NCBI RefSeq assembly: GCF_030268005.1
Contig: NZ_BRZC01000004.1
Location: 1,178,444 to 1,242,443 of the forward strand
Direction: 5' to 3'
Origin: Microbacterium arabinogalactanolyticum
GTDB lineage: Bacteria; Actinomycetota; Actinomycetes; Actinomycetales; Microbacteriaceae
Length of the DNA: 64,000 nucleotides
Position 1 is the stretch's first letter; every line of letters starts with the position of its first letter. Under the pieces are notes generated by a model, which did not search any database, was not told the origin of the DNA, and saw nothing but the letters and a program-made list of their open reading frames with translations. The translations under genes and the position numbers were made by a program. Below are positions 9,000-18,060 of this stretch, piece by piece.

Positions 9000-9757
9000 G
9001 CCGCCACCTCGGCCGCGAGCATGTACGCCGCGATCTGCTCGGCGCTCTGCTGCGGGTGATCGGCGGTGATGCGGCCGTCGCCGAGGAACAGCACACGGTC
9101 GGCGTGGCTCGCGGCGATCGCGTCATGCGTGACCATGGCGATGGACTGACCGTGCTCGCGGCTCGCGGACGCCAGCAGCTGCAGCACCTCGCGCCCGCTG
9201 CGGGAGTCGAGGTTTCCGGTCGGCTCGTCGGCGAAGACGAGGTCGGGCGCGGTGGCGAGCGCACGGGCGATCGCGACGCGCTGCTGCTGACCGCCGGACA
9301 GCTCGTGCGGGCGGTGGTTCAGGCGGGAGGCCAGGCCCAGGCGCTCCACCAGGCCGTCGATGCGGGTCTTCTCGATGACGGAGGGCCGGCGGCCGTCGAG
9401 CTCGAACGGCAGCAGGATGTTGCCGAGTGCATCGAGGGTGGGGACGAGGTTGAACGCCTGGAAGATGAAGCCCACGCGGCGACGGCGCAGGATGGTCAGC
9501 TCGAGGTCGTTCAGGCCCGTGATCTCGGTGTCACCGATCCACGCACGCCCCTCGGTCGGTGCGTCCAGACCCGCCATGATGTGCATGAGCGTGGACTTGC
9601 CGGATCCGGACGGACCCATGATGGCCGTGAACTGGCCGCGGCGGATGCCCACGCTGATGTCGTCGAGGGCGCGCACTCCGGCGGCCCCTGCGCCGTAGGA
9701 CTTGGTGAGGTGCTGGACGCGTGCGGCGAGGCCGAGGTCCGAAGTCGTGATCTCCAT
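8996..9757 (-). CDS. MacB/LolD-type ABC transporter ATP-binding protein
   Basis: The 253-residue ATPase shows Walker [10 protein letters not shown], the Q-loop text [14 protein letters not shown], signature [15 protein letters not shown] and Walker [14 protein letters not shown], which place it in the MacB/LolD subfamily. It partners the FtsX-like permease downstream. I chose the ATG at 9757 rather than the GTG at 9784 because TAGCGT lies seven bases before it, a leaderless arrangement repeated in this window. No regulator is directly attached; the LysR gene is divergent from the next gene. Confidence 0.9.
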   Translation of the reverse strand: MEITTSDLGLAARVQHLTKSYGAGAAGVRALDDISVGIRRGQFTAIMGPSGSGKSTLMHIMAGLDAPTEGRAWIGDTEITGLNDLELTILRRRRVGFIFQAFNLVPTLDALGNILLPFELDGRRPSVIEKTRIDGLVERLGLASRLNHRPHELSGGQQQRVAIARALATAPDLVFADEPTGNLDSRSGREVLQLLASASREHGQSIAMVTHDAIAASHADRVLFLGDGRITADHPQQSAEQIAAYMLAAEVAA

Positions 9758-9851
9758 GTCATCGACGCTATTCGCGGCCTCCACGGCGCCGCATCGCCCG
9801 CGGGGAGCATCCCTCGTACATCTGGAGGATGATCCCCGCGGCCGGCGAGTC

Positions 9852-10325
9852 TCAGACCCAGGCGTGCGTCGAGACGCCGACGAGGTTCCAGGCGTTGATC
9901 GTCACGATCAGCGAGACGAGTGCGCCCAGCTCCTCCGGCGAGAAGACCAGCGCCGCAGCGGCCCAGTCGGCGTCGGGCACATGGGTCTCGGATGCCCGGG
10001 TGATGCTCTCGGTCAGCGTGAACGCCGCGCGCTCGCGTGCGGTGAAGAGCGACGACTCGCGCCACACCGCCACCGCGGCGATCCTGGCGAGGGTGTCGCC
10101 GGCCTTCTGCGCGTCGCCGGTGTGCAGGTCGACGCAGTAGCTGCATCCGTTCAGCTGCGAGGCACGCAGACGCACCAGTTCGCGGAGTCGGGTGTCGAAG
10201 CCGACGGCGTCCAGTTCTCGCACCATCGCGTTGTCGAGATGCGCGAGGGCCTTCGAGAAGTGCGGGGCGACGGTGTCGATGTCGAGGCGGACGAGAACGG
10301 GTACGGGCTGATCTGTCGTGGTCAT
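9852..10325 (-). CDS. Carboxymuconolactone decarboxylase/AhpD-like protein
   Basis: The 157-residue product carries the AhpD-like redox motif CSYC followed by VDLH, within the all-helical CMD fold. Such proteins act as alkyl hydroperoxidase-type thiol enzymes or decarboxylases; the CxxC plus His arrangement favours the redox type. The gene is divergent from a LysR-type regulator with only 70 bases between them, a layout typical of a LysR regulator and its target. The promoter is predicted inside that gap. Confidence 0.87.
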   Translation of the reverse strand: MTTTDQPVPVLVRLDIDTVAPHFSKALAHLDNAMVRELDAVGFDTRLRELVRLRASQLNGCSYCVDLHTGDAQKAGDTLARIAAVAVWRESSLFTARERAAFTLTESITRASETHVPDADWAAAALVFSPEELGALVSLIVTINAWNLVGVSTHAWV

Positions 10326-10345
10326 GCATCCAGCCTCACGCGAGA

Positions 10346-10387
10346 CAGATCATCTGTCCAACAGCTGATTCAGATCGCTATCATCTG
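10346..10387. promoter_or_regulatory. Candidate LysR operator between divergent genes
   Basis: The 70-base gap holds the perfect 11-base palindrome CAGAT-C-ATCTG (10346-10356) and a second, wider pair CAGAT-N7-ATCTG (10371-10387) using the same half-sites. LysR regulators usually bind two such sites upstream of a divergent target, so the pair could control both the CMD gene and lysR itself. Confidence 0.5.
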
Positions 10388-10395
10388 TTCTGAAT

Positions 10396-11250
10396 ATGGA
10401 GATCCATCAATTGCGCTACGCCGTCGCCGTCGCCGAGATCGGCTCGTTCACCGCGGCCGCCGAGGCGGTCAATGTCAGCCAGTCGGGTGTGAGCACGCAG
10501 GTGCAGAAGCTCGAGCGGGAGCTCGGTGTCGCGCTGTTCGATCGCAGCGGCCGCCGCGTGGTTCTCACCGCCGACGGCGAGCGGATGCTGCCGGCGATCC
10601 GCGCGTCGCTCCGCGCCCTCGGCGAGATCCGCACGACCGCCGCGGACCTGCGCGGACTGCTCCTGGGATCGCTGCGCGTCGGAACCGTGTCGGGGCTGAC
10701 CTGGCCGCGGCTGTTCGACGCGCTCGGGGAGCTGCACAGGGCGCATCCCGGGCTGGAGGTCCGACTGCACGAGGACACGTCGGAAGACCTCGTCTCCGCG
10801 CTGCGCCACGGTGAGCTGGACATCGCCGTGGTCGCCTGGGCGCAGCATCCGCCGGCTGGGCTCGAGACCGCCACCCTCTTCGACGACCCGCTCGTCGCCG
10901 TGGTCGCGCCGGACCACCCGTGGGCGTCGCGGCGCAGCATCCGCCCCGCTGAGCTGGACATGGTCGACGTCATCTCCCTGCCGCGCGGCACCGGAGACCG
11001 CGCCGCCCTCGCACAGCTGCGCCCCGGCTTGGAGCCGCGGTGGGAGGTGTCGACCCCGTGGTTCATCGAGCGGCTCGCCGCACGCGGCCTGGGCGTGGGG
11101 GTCGTCAGCGACGCCACTCGGAGACGCTGGGACGAGGTCCGGGCCATCCCCGTGGACGCGCCCGATGTGCGCTCACGGCTCGGCATCGCGTGGCGCCCCT
11201 CGCCCTCACGCGCCGCAGAAGCCCTTCGCGCACTGCTCGTCGCGCCCTGA
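10396..11250 (+). CDS. LysR-family transcriptional regulator
   Basis: The 284-residue product has the N-terminal LysR winged helix (MEIHQLRYAVAVAEIGSFTA..., residues 1-60, with the SQSGVSTQVQKLERELG recognition helix) and a two-lobed effector-binding domain. It is likely a redox- or metabolite-responsive regulator of the divergent AhpD-like gene. Its inducer cannot be read from the sequence. The ATG at 10396 has no clear Shine-Dalgarno site; TATCAT eleven bases upstream may be part of its promoter. Confidence 0.92.
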   Translation: MEIHQLRYAVAVAEIGSFTAAAEAVNVSQSGVSTQVQKLERELGVALFDRSGRRVVLTADGERMLPAIRASLRALGEIRTTAADLRGLLLGSLRVGTVSGLTWPRLFDALGELHRAHPGLEVRLHEDTSEDLVSALRHGELDIAVVAWAQHPPAGLETATLFDDPLVAVVAPDHPWASRRSIRPAELDMVDVISLPRGTGDRAALAQLRPGLEPRWEVSTPWFIERLAARGLGVGVVSDATRRRWDEVRAIPVDAPDVRSRLGIAWRPSPSRAAEALRALLVAP

Positions 11251-11262
11251 GAGACGCCGCGC

Positions 11263-11898
11263 TCAGGCCAGGCCGTGCTCGAAGGCGAAGACGACCAGTT
11301 GCACGCGATCGCGCAGAGCGAGCTTGGTGAGGATGCGGCTGATGTGCGTCTTCACGGTCGCCTCGCTGAGGAACTCGCGCGTCGCGATCTCGGAGTTCGA
11401 CAGCCCCCGCGCCGCGAGAGCGAAGATCTCCCGCTCGCGATCGGTGAGGTCGGCGTAGCTCGGCGGCACCGGCTTCGTCTCGGAGGTGAAGTGCGCGAAC
11501 AGCTCGCGGGTGGCGGATGCCGCGATCACGCTCGATCCGGACTCCACCGTGCGGATGGCGGCCAGCAGGAACTCGGGGTCGGCGTCCTTGAGCAGGAACC
11601 CGCTGGCGCCCTGCTGGATGGCGCGGGCGGCGGCCTCGTCGAGGTCGAACGTGGTGAGCATGACGATGCGAGGAGCGTTCGGCTGCTTCAGCAGCTCGGC
11701 CGTGGCCGTGAGGCCGTCCATCACAGGCATCCGGATGTCCATCAGCACGACGTCGGGCCGGGTGCGCGCGACGACGTCGAGCGCCTCGCGGCCGTCGCCG
11801 GCCTCCCCCACGACGTCCATGTCGGGCTGCGAGCCGACGAGCATCCGCACCCCCGCGCGGAACAGCGCCTGGTCGTCGACGAGCACGACCTTGATCAT
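11263..11898 (-). CDS. NarL/FixJ-type response regulator
   Basis: The 211-residue regulator has a receiver domain with the acidic pair D8-D9, phosphoacceptor D54 in VLMDIRMP and the conserved Lys in FLLKD. A LuxR/NarL helix-turn-helix follows (LTDREREIFALAARGLSNSE and the ATVKTHISRILTKL recognition helix). It is the partner of the histidine kinase upstream. The ATG at 11898 has AGGAGGGG six bases upstream; longer versions of the frame run through a hairpin and are unlikely to be translated. Confidence 0.93.
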   Translation of the reverse strand: MIKVVLVDDQALFRAGVRMLVGSQPDMDVVGEAGDGREALDVVARTRPDVVLMDIRMPVMDGLTATAELLKQPNAPRIVMLTTFDLDEAAARAIQQGASGFLLKDADPEFLLAAIRTVESGSSVIAASATRELFAHFTSETKPVPPSYADLTDREREIFALAARGLSNSEIATREFLSEATVKTHISRILTKLALRDRVQLVVFAFEHGLA

Positions 11899-11912
11899 GA
11901 TGACCCCTCCTG

Positions 11913-11932
11913 GCCGGGGAACGAACCCCGGC
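11913..11932 (-). terminator. Hairpin between kinase and response regulator genes
   Basis: GCCGGGG and CCCCGGC flank a six-base loop directly in front of the Shine-Dalgarno site of the response regulator gene. The stem could lower read-through from the kinase gene or tune translation of the regulator. There is no U-run, so intrinsic termination is uncertain. Confidence 0.4.
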
Positions 11933-12000
11933 ATCCATCTTGGCGGGTCGCGGTGACCGCGACGTCCAGGATTACCGCGCGGTCGCGGTGCCGCCGACGC

Positions 12001-13191
12001 CTACGCACCGATCGGGAGCGTCGCTCGGACGACGAAGAACCCGCCCTCGCGCTGCGCGTTCAGCGTTCCGCCGACCAGCTGCGCGCGCTCGCGCATCCCG
12101 ACCAGCCCGTGTCCACCGGTCGGCCCGGAGGGCGCGGTCGCGACACGGTTGCGCACCTCCACGTCCACACGGTCGGCCCACCACGACAGCCGCACGTCCA
12201 CATCGCCCTCGCCGTGCCGAAGGGCGTTCGTGAGCGCCTCCTGCAGGATGCGGTAGACCGCGAGCTGGATGCTTCCCGGCGGCTCCCCCGGCGGCATCGG
12301 ATCCACCGTGACGCGGGGCTCGATGCCCGCCTGACGCACCTGCGCGAACAGGGTCTCCAGATCGGCGAGGGTCGGCTGCGGGCCGTCGCCCTGCCGGTGC
12401 CGCAGCTGGGTGAGCAGCATCCGCACGTCCGACAGCGCGGCGCGAGCGGTCTGCGCGATCGTGACCATCGCCTCCTGCGCCAGCTCGGGTTTCGCGACCG
12501 CCGCGTACCGGGCACCGTCGGCCTGGGCGATCACGACAGCCAGGGAGTGCGCGACGATGTCGTGCATGTCTCGCGCGATGCGCACCCGCTCCGCCTCCTC
12601 GGCGGCGGATGCCTCGGCCTGCAGCTGCGCCAGGCGCGTCTGCCGGCCGCTGGCGACCGAGCGCCACAGCAGGCCGGAGCCCCACGCGATCACGAGCGCG
12701 AAGCCGATGCTCGTCGCCGCGAGCACGGCGATCATCGACACACGTGCGGCGGCGTTCAGCAGCCCATCGGACGTGATGACCGACGACAGCTGCAGCAGCG
12801 CGATGTAGAGCCCGGCGACCACTCCGCCGCCGACGGCCGACGCCCCACCCCACCACAGCAGGCGACGAGTGCCCCAGGCACCGGTGGCGAAGAGCACGGG
12901 GAAGACCGCGATGTCGAACGCGACCGGTGGGAGACCCGCGGCCATCTGGATGACGGCCGCGGCCCAGGCGATGGCGAGCGCGAGCGGCGGTGAGAGCCGC
13001 GAGATGGCCGCCGCACCCCACATCGCGACGGCGACGATCACCAGCACGCTCGCCGACAGCCACTCGGGCTGCACCCACGGGCTGAGCGGGCCGGCGCTGA
13101 ACAGGAACGAGAGCGGCAGGGTGATCAGCAGCCCCAGCGCGCTGCCGACGACGTCGACGATGAGCCAGGTGCGGGAGACGGGGCGGATCAC
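12001..13191 (-). CDS. NarL-family sensor histidine kinase (HisKA_3)
   Basis: The 396-residue kinase has five or six membrane helices (about 10-180), a short coiled linker and a HisKA_3 dimerisation domain with the phosphorylated His in RDMHDIVAHSL. The HATPase domain shows QEALTNALRHG and GHGLVGMRERAQLVGG. There is no periplasmic sensor domain, so it probably senses membrane or intramembrane signals. The GTG start at 13191 has TAGCGT six bases upstream. It is followed by the response regulator after a 102-base gap with a hairpin. Confidence 0.93.
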   Translation of the reverse strand: MIRPVSRTWLIVDVVGSALGLLITLPLSFLFSAGPLSPWVQPEWLSASVLVIVAVAMWGAAAISRLSPPLALAIAWAAAVIQMAAGLPPVAFDIAVFPVLFATGAWGTRRLLWWGGASAVGGGVVAGLYIALLQLSSVITSDGLLNAAARVSMIAVLAATSIGFALVIAWGSGLLWRSVASGRQTRLAQLQAEASAAEEAERVRIARDMHDIVAHSLAVVIAQADGARYAAVAKPELAQEAMVTIAQTARAALSDVRMLLTQLRHRQGDGPQPTLADLETLFAQVRQAGIEPRVTVDPMPPGEPPGSIQLAVYRILQEALTNALRHGEGDVDVRLSWWADRVDVEVRNRVATAPSGPTGGHGLVGMRERAQLVGGTLNAQREGGFFVVRATLPIGA

Positions 13192-13261
13192 ACTCTCACG
13201 CTACGGGACACGTGCGCGGCGGGCATCCGCCTGGAGATGTATCCGCGGGCAGTGCGCCACA

Positions 13262-13333
13262 ACTCCGGAGATCCGAGGGGCGGGGGCGGGATTTCGGCCT
13301 ACCGATACGTCCAGCAGCAGGTTTCTCCGGAGT
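13262..13333. repeat. Palindromic element H downstream of the methyltransferase gene
   Basis: ACTCCGGAGA (13262-13271) and its complement TCTCCGGAGT (13324-13333) sit 52 bases apart and enclose a G-rich stretch. The element lies between the 3' end of the methyltransferase gene and the kinase promoter, so it could help end the men-side transcript. It is the weakest member of the palindromic set. Confidence 0.45.
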
Positions 13334-13350
13334 CGTGTCCGCCTGGCGTC

Positions 13351-14142
13351 TCAGACCCGGCAGAGGATCTCGCCGTGCGGAACCAGGTACCAGCCGTCCC
13401 CGTCTGCGGCCCACGCACGCCAGGCGTCGCTGATGCGCCGCAGATCGGCATCCGTCGCCATCCCGGATGCGGTGAGCTGGCGGGCGAGGGCGGACTCCAG
13501 GATGCGGTCCGCCCACATCCCTCCCCACCACTCGCGCTCCGTGGGGGTGGCGTAGCACCAGGTGGATGCCGTGGCCGTGATGTCGGTGAACCCGGCGGCG
13601 CGCGCCCAGGCGAGCAGGCGACGTCCGGCATCGGGCTCGCCGCCGTTGGCCCGCGCGGCCTCGCGGTACAGCCGCAGCCACTCGTCGAGCTCGGGCAGCA
13701 GCGGAAACCAGATGAAGCCGGCGTAGTCGGCGTCACGCACCGCGACCGTGCCACCGGGCCTGGTGACCCGTCGCATCTCGCGCAGCGCCTGCACCGGATC
13801 GCCGACGTGCTGCAGCACCTGGTGCGCATGGACGATGTCGAAGCTGCCGTCGGCGAAGCTCAGCGCATGCACGTCCTCGACCGAGAAGTCGATGTTCGTC
13901 GCGCCGCGTTCGGCCGCGAGCGTCTGGGACAGGCTGAGCGCGTCGGCGTTGATCTCGGTGGCGGTGACACGACCCACGCGGCTCGCGAAGTCGACGGTGA
14001 TGGTGCCGGGGCCCGCCCCGACGTCGAGCAGGTGCGCGTCTGCGCTCAGGAGCGGCTCGAGGTAGGCCGCGGAGTTCGCGACGGTGCGGGTGTTGTGCGA
14101 GCGCAGCACCGAGTCGTGGTGCCCGTGGGTGTAGACGGCCAT
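13351..14142 (-). CDS. Class I SAM-dependent methyltransferase
   Basis: The 263-residue product has the SAM-binding motif I LLDVGAGPGTITVDFA, the acidic loop TATEINADAL and the motif LSFADGSFDIVHAHQVLQHV typical of UbiE-like small-molecule methyltransferases. The substrate is unknown. Its place behind menB and menE suggests a quinone-related step, but it is longer and less UbiE-like than usual MenG, so this is only a possibility. I chose the ATG at 14142 because TAGGCT lies seven bases upstream. Confidence 0.85.
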   Translation of the reverse strand: MAVYTHGHHDSVLRSHNTRTVANSAAYLEPLLSADAHLLDVGAGPGTITVDFASRVGRVTATEINADALSLSQTLAAERGATNIDFSVEDVHALSFADGSFDIVHAHQVLQHVGDPVQALREMRRVTRPGGTVAVRDADYAGFIWFPLLPELDEWLRLYREAARANGGEPDAGRRLLAWARAAGFTDITATASTWCYATPTEREWWGGMWADRILESALARQLTASGMATDADLRRISDAWRAWAADGDGWYLVPHGEILCRV

Positions 14143-14209
14143 GCCGGTCAGCCTAGGCGCCGCACGGGAACGCGTCGCACCGCGTTTCACCGAGGCAGCG
14201 CGCGAACGC

Positions 14210-15328
14210 TCAGTCCCGGGGCGGGACATCGTGGATCATCCGCCGCAGCAGCTCGCGATCGGGCTTGCCGGATGCCAGGAGCGGGATCTCCCCGCTCTGC
14301 AGCGAAACCGGGCGGGCATGCCGGCCGATCTTCTCGGCGACGCGCGCACGCGCCTCATCCAGCATCCGTCCTCCGTCGCCGGCGCCCCCGTCGGCGAAGA
14401 TGATCGACGACTCCCCCCAGCGCTCATCAGGCATCCCGAGCACGACCGCCTGCTCCAGCCCCGGCACGCTGCGCACGACCTGCTCCACCCGGTCGAGGGA
14501 GATGTTGATGCCGCCGGAGACGATCACGTTGTCGAGGCGACCGTGCACCTCGACCTCGCCGTCGAGGATGACGCCGCGGTCACCCGTGCGGTACCAGCGG
14601 GTGCCGTGCTCGTCGGCTTCGAACACGCGCGCCGTGAGGGCGGGATCGCCCAGGTAGCCGTCGGCGAGCATGGGCCCGCTGAGCCGCAGCTCGTCGTCGA
14701 TCAGCCGCACGGAGACGCCACCCAGTGGGATGCCGTCGTAGACGCAGCCGCCGCTGGTCTCGCTCGATCCGTACGTGTGCACGTACGGGATCCGCAGCTC
14801 GGCGGCGCGCATCCGGATGACGTCGGACAGCGCCTGCCCGCCGACCAGGATCGCCTCGTGGGCGCGCAGGGCGGCGAGCACTCGCGGATCGTCGGCCGCG
14901 TCGACCAGCGTCGCCAGCTGAGCGGGGACGATGGAGATGTACCGGCTCCCCCGGTCGGCCGTCTCGATCAGGGCATCCGGGGTCAGCTTGCCGTCGAGGA
15001 GGATCGGATCGGTGCCCGCGAGAAGGGAGCGCGCCAGCACCTGCAGACCCGCGACGTATCCGGCCGGGAGTGCGAGCGTCCATCGTCCGGAGCCGATCCG
15101 CTCGGCTGTCGCCGTGCCGCTCGCCTGCAGCGCGGCTGCGCTGAGGATCACGCGCTTGGGGATGCCGCTGGAACCCGAGGTGGCGATCACGGCGGCGGTC
15201 CCGTCCGGAACCTCGTCAGCGGATGCCGGGGTGAAGCCGAGCGCGAGCGGCCGGACGCCGTCGAGTGCCGCCGGCAGCGCTTCGAGCACCGCGCGCGCGT
15301 CGCCGCCGTCGATCGGATGCAGCCTCAT
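14210..15328 (-). CDS. menE: o-Succinylbenzoate-CoA ligase
   Basis: MenE activates o-succinylbenzoate with ATP and CoA in menaquinone synthesis. The 372-residue protein is shorter than typical ANL enzymes, as is common for actinobacterial MenE. It shows the P-loop-like SGSSGIPKRV, YGSSETSGG, YRTGDRG, GRLDNVIVSGGINI and the C-terminal Lys in LLASGKPDR. The ATG at 15328 follows GGGGAGG ten bases upstream. It lies 34 bases downstream of menB and is probably cotranscribed with it. Confidence 0.92.
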   Translation of the reverse strand: MRLHPIDGGDARAVLEALPAALDGVRPLALGFTPASADEVPDGTAAVIATSGSSGIPKRVILSAAALQASGTATAERIGSGRWTLALPAGYVAGLQVLARSLLAGTDPILLDGKLTPDALIETADRGSRYISIVPAQLATLVDAADDPRVLAALRAHEAILVGGQALSDVIRMRAAELRIPYVHTYGSSETSGGCVYDGIPLGGVSVRLIDDELRLSGPMLADGYLGDPALTARVFEADEHGTRWYRTGDRGVILDGEVEVHGRLDNVIVSGGINISLDRVEQVVRSVPGLEQAVVLGMPDERWGESSIIFADGGAGDGGRMLDEARARVAEKIGRHARPVSLQSGEIPLLASGKPDRELLRRMIHDVPPRD

Positions 15329-15362
15329 CGCGACTTCGCCTCCCCGGACGTGGCCGACATCG

Positions 15363-16274
15363 TCAGAAGTGGTACGGGAAGGGCGACCAGTCCGGGTCGC
15401 GCTTCTGCAGGAACGCGTCACGGCCCTCGACGGCCTCATCGGTGCCGTAGGCCAGGCGGGTGGCCTCGCCGGCGAACACCTGCTGACCGACCATGCCGTC
15501 ATCCACGGCGTTGAAGGCGAACTTCAGCATCCGGATCGCCGTGGGCGACTTGGTCAGGATCGTCCGCGCCATCGCGAGCGCCTCGCGCTCGAGGTCGGCG
15601 TGCGGCACGACCCGGTTGACGGCCCCCATCTCGTAGGCGCGCTGCGCGGAGTACTCCTCGGCGAGGAAGAACACCTCGCGGGCGATCTTCTGGCCGGTCT
15701 GGCGCGCCATGTACGCGGAGCCGTAGCCGGCATCGAAGCTGCCGACGTCGGCATCCGTCTGCTTGAACCGGCCGTGCTCGGCGGAGGCGATGGTCAGGTC
15801 GCACACGACGTGCAGCGAGTGGCCGCCGCCGGCAGCCCAGCCGGGGACGACGGCGATGACGACCTTGGGCATGAAGCGGATCAGCCTCTGCACCTCGAGG
15901 ATGTGCAGCCGACCGGCGCGCGCCGGATCCTGCACGGCGGTGTCGGACTCGCTGTACTTGTAGCCGTCGCGGCCGCGAATGCGCTGGTCTCCGCCCGAGC
16001 AGAACGCCCACCCTCCGTCCTTCGGGCTCGGCCCGTTCCCGGTGAGCAGCACGGCGCCGATGCGCGGGTCCTGCCGGGCGATGTCGAGCGCGCGGTACAG
16101 CTCGTCCACCGTGTGCGGGCGGAAGGCGTTGCGCACCTCAGGCCGGTCGAAGGCGATGCGGGCGACCCCGCCGTCGCGCGAGACGTGCGCGGTGATGTCG
16201 GTGTAGTCCGCGGCGCCCGGTGCGAGCACCCATTCCGCCGGGTCGAAGATGTCGGAGACGAAGTCGTCGGTCAC
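15363..16274 (-). CDS. menB: 1,4-Dihydroxy-2-naphthoyl-CoA synthase
   Basis: MenB closes the second ring of the menaquinone head group. The 303-residue crotonase-fold protein contains CSGGDQRIRGRDGY, AGGGHSLHVVCDLTIAS and the TDADVGSFDAGYGSAY block that sets MenB apart from other enoyl-CoA hydratases. The start is the GTG at 16274, with TAGGCT seven bases upstream; the longer open frame to 16916 is antisense to the cyclophilin gene. The divergent cyclophilin promoter is only 57 bases away. Confidence 0.95.
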   Translation of the reverse strand: MTDDFVSDIFDPAEWVLAPGAADYTDITAHVSRDGGVARIAFDRPEVRNAFRPHTVDELYRALDIARQDPRIGAVLLTGNGPSPKDGGWAFCSGGDQRIRGRDGYKYSESDTAVQDPARAGRLHILEVQRLIRFMPKVVIAVVPGWAAGGGHSLHVVCDLTIASAEHGRFKQTDADVGSFDAGYGSAYMARQTGQKIAREVFFLAEEYSAQRAYEMGAVNRVVPHADLEREALAMARTILTKSPTAIRMLKFAFNAVDDGMVGQQVFAGEATRLAYGTDEAVEGRDAFLQKRDPDWSPFPYHF

Positions 16275-16331
16275 GGCATCCAGCCTATTCCGGCACGAAG
16301 GATGCCGAACCTCGTCGCGTACGATCTTCGG

Positions 16332-17033
16332 GTGCGCACTCCCGTGAAGAACCCGTCCCGTGTCCGCCTCGCACTGCTGGCGCTGAGCGCCGCGGCGGCG
16401 TTCGCCCTCGCCGGGTGCGCCTCGGCTCCTGGCGCCGCACCGCAGTCCTCCGGACAGCCGAGTGCGTCCCAGACGCAGGCATCCGGCGCCTGCACCTATG
16501 CGCCGGACGGCTCGGCGGCCAAGGACGTCACGCCTCCCCCGGCCGATCCGACGGCCACCGGCGAAGCGCCCGTGACAGTCAAGACCAGCGCCGGCGACCT
16601 GGCGATCACCCTGGACGGGAAGTCCGCACCCTGCACGGTGAACAGCTTCCTGTCTCTGGCCGCGCAGGGCTTCTACGACGGCACGAAGTGCCACCGACTC
16701 ACCACCCAGGGCATCTTCGTGCTGCAGTGCGGAGACCCGACGGGCACCGGCGCCGGCGGCCCCGGATACGCCTTCCCCGACGAGCTGAAGGGCACCGAGA
16801 CGTACCCGGCCGGCACCCTGGCCATGGCGAACGCCGGCCCGAACACGAACGGCTCGCAGTTCTTCATCGTCTACGCCGACACGCCGCTGCCGGCCAAGTA
16901 CACGGTGTTCGGCCATCTCGACGAGGCGAGCACCAAGATCGTGGCCGACATCGCCTCCGCAGGCACCGAGGACGGCGGCCCCGACGGAGCGCCGAAGAAG
17001 CCGGTCACGATCGCCTCCATCGCCCAGGGCTGA
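16332..17033 (+). CDS. Cyclophilin-type peptidyl-prolyl isomerase lipoprotein
   Basis: The 233-residue product has a lipoprotein signal ending in the lipobox LAGC (about residue 29), a Ser/Pro/Thr-rich linker and a cyclophilin domain (about 75-230) with KCHRLTTQGIFVLQCGDPTG, GSQFFIVYAD and YTVFGHL. It likely helps fold exported proteins at the outer membrane face. The GTG at 16332 is preceded by TACGAT with six bases between, suggesting a leaderless mRNA; an in-frame GTG four codons later is an alternative. A strong hairpin follows the stop. Confidence 0.92.
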   Translation: MRTPVKNPSRVRLALLALSAAAAFALAGCASAPGAAPQSSGQPSASQTQASGACTYAPDGSAAKDVTPPPADPTATGEAPVTVKTSAGDLAITLDGKSAPCTVNSFLSLAAQGFYDGTKCHRLTTQGIFVLQCGDPTGTGAGGPGYAFPDELKGTETYPAGTLAMANAGPNTNGSQFFIVYADTPLPAKYTVFGHLDEASTKIVADIASAGTEDGGPDGAPKKPVTIASIAQG

Positions 17034-17052
17034 TGTCGGTCTGACAGACGCG

Positions 17053-17085
17053 GGTCGCGTCCCGGAGAGCTTCCGGGACGCGACC
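17053..17085. terminator. Bidirectional hairpin terminator
   Basis: GGTCGCGTCCCGGA (17053-17066) is perfectly complementary to 17072-17085 around a five-base loop. It lies between the convergent cyclophilin gene and the HAAS-domain gene. There is no T-run on either side, which is common in high-GC actinobacteria. Confidence 0.7.
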
Positions 17086-17102
17086 TCTGGGAATGCCGCG
17101 CG

Positions 17103-18059
17103 TCAGGCGGTGATCGCCGTGCGCCGGGCCTTCATCCACCCGTCGATGATGTCCCACACGGCGATGCCCGCGACGGCGACACCGGCGAGCACGGCCAGCA
17201 CGGCCAGGGCGCCCGAGTCCACGCCGTTGCGGGTGAACACCGCGTGCACGAACTCGGGGGCGAACAGCATCCCGCGCCCCAGCAGCGTGAGGAACAGACT
17301 CGCCGTGCACAGGGCGACGGCGGTGTTGAACACCGCGAGCCCGGTCGACCAGCTGCCGCGCGCGTAGACCGCGATCGCGATCGCCGCCTCCGCGAGCATC
17401 AGCACCAGCACCGCACCCATCCACCACGGCCACAGCGCATGGTCGATCACGCTGATCGCCTCGCCGTCGACGACGGTGACGCCGCGGAAGTGATCCCACA
17501 GGAGCGCCGCCGCGAAGATCGCGAGCATCACGAGCGAGCCGATCAGATCACCTCGACCCGCACCCCGCCCCGGTTCCTGCGGCAGCTGATCCACGTCCCA
17601 TTTCGAGGTCGATTCGGAGCCGGTGCGCTCGAGGATGACGAACACGAGCGTCGTCCAGAACGACACGTGCACGATCGCTGAGAGCGCCGTCGCGATGCCC
17701 TCCCCGATCATCGGTCCGATGCCCTCACCGGCCACGGCCTTGCCGATCGCCACCCCGACGAAGGCGCAGGCCGGCACGGTCGCGAGCAGCAGCGTGAGCA
17801 CGCGCCACCAGAACAGGTAGTACTTCGGTCCGATCAGGTGCAGCGGCCGGTCCGCATAGCCCGCGGCGAGCGCGGCCGGATCGCCCAGGTCGGTCAGCAC
17901 GGCGCGCTCGGCCTGCTCCAGGGGCTCGCCCTGTTCGGCGCGGGCGTCGACGGCATCGGCGATCGAGGTCTGCAGCTCGTCCCGCACCTCGGCCTGCAGC
18001 TGCTGAGGCAGCCTGCGGACGGTCGCGGTGATGTAGCGGTCGGTCAGCGTGGCGGTCAT
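17103..18059 (-). CDS. HAAS/permease-prefix-domain membrane protein
   Basis: The 318-residue product begins with a helical segment (YITATVRRLPQQLQAEVRDE..., about 1-75) like the HAAS or permease-prefix domain often encoded after PadR regulators. Six or so membrane helices follow. Such proteins are thought to work with PadR-regulated envelope stress or antibiotic response systems; the exact role is unknown. The ATG at 18059 lies one base after the padR stop and has GAGGAG upstream inside padR, so the two genes are coupled. Confidence 0.8.
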   Translation of the reverse strand: MTATLTDRYITATVRRLPQQLQAEVRDELQTSIADAVDARAEQGEPLEQAERAVLTDLGDPAALAAGYADRPLHLIGPKYYLFWWRVLTLLLATVPACAFVGVAIGKAVAGEGIGPMIGEGIATALSAIVHVSFWTTLVFVILERTGSESTSKWDVDQLPQEPGRGAGRGDLIGSLVMLAIFAAALLWDHFRGVTVVDGEAISVIDHALWPWWMGAVLVLMLAEAAIAIAVYARGSWSTGLAVFNTAVALCTASLFLTLLGRGMLFAPEFVHAVFTRNGVDSGALAVLAVLAGVAVAGIAVWDIIDGWMKARRTAITA

Positions 18060-18060
18060 G

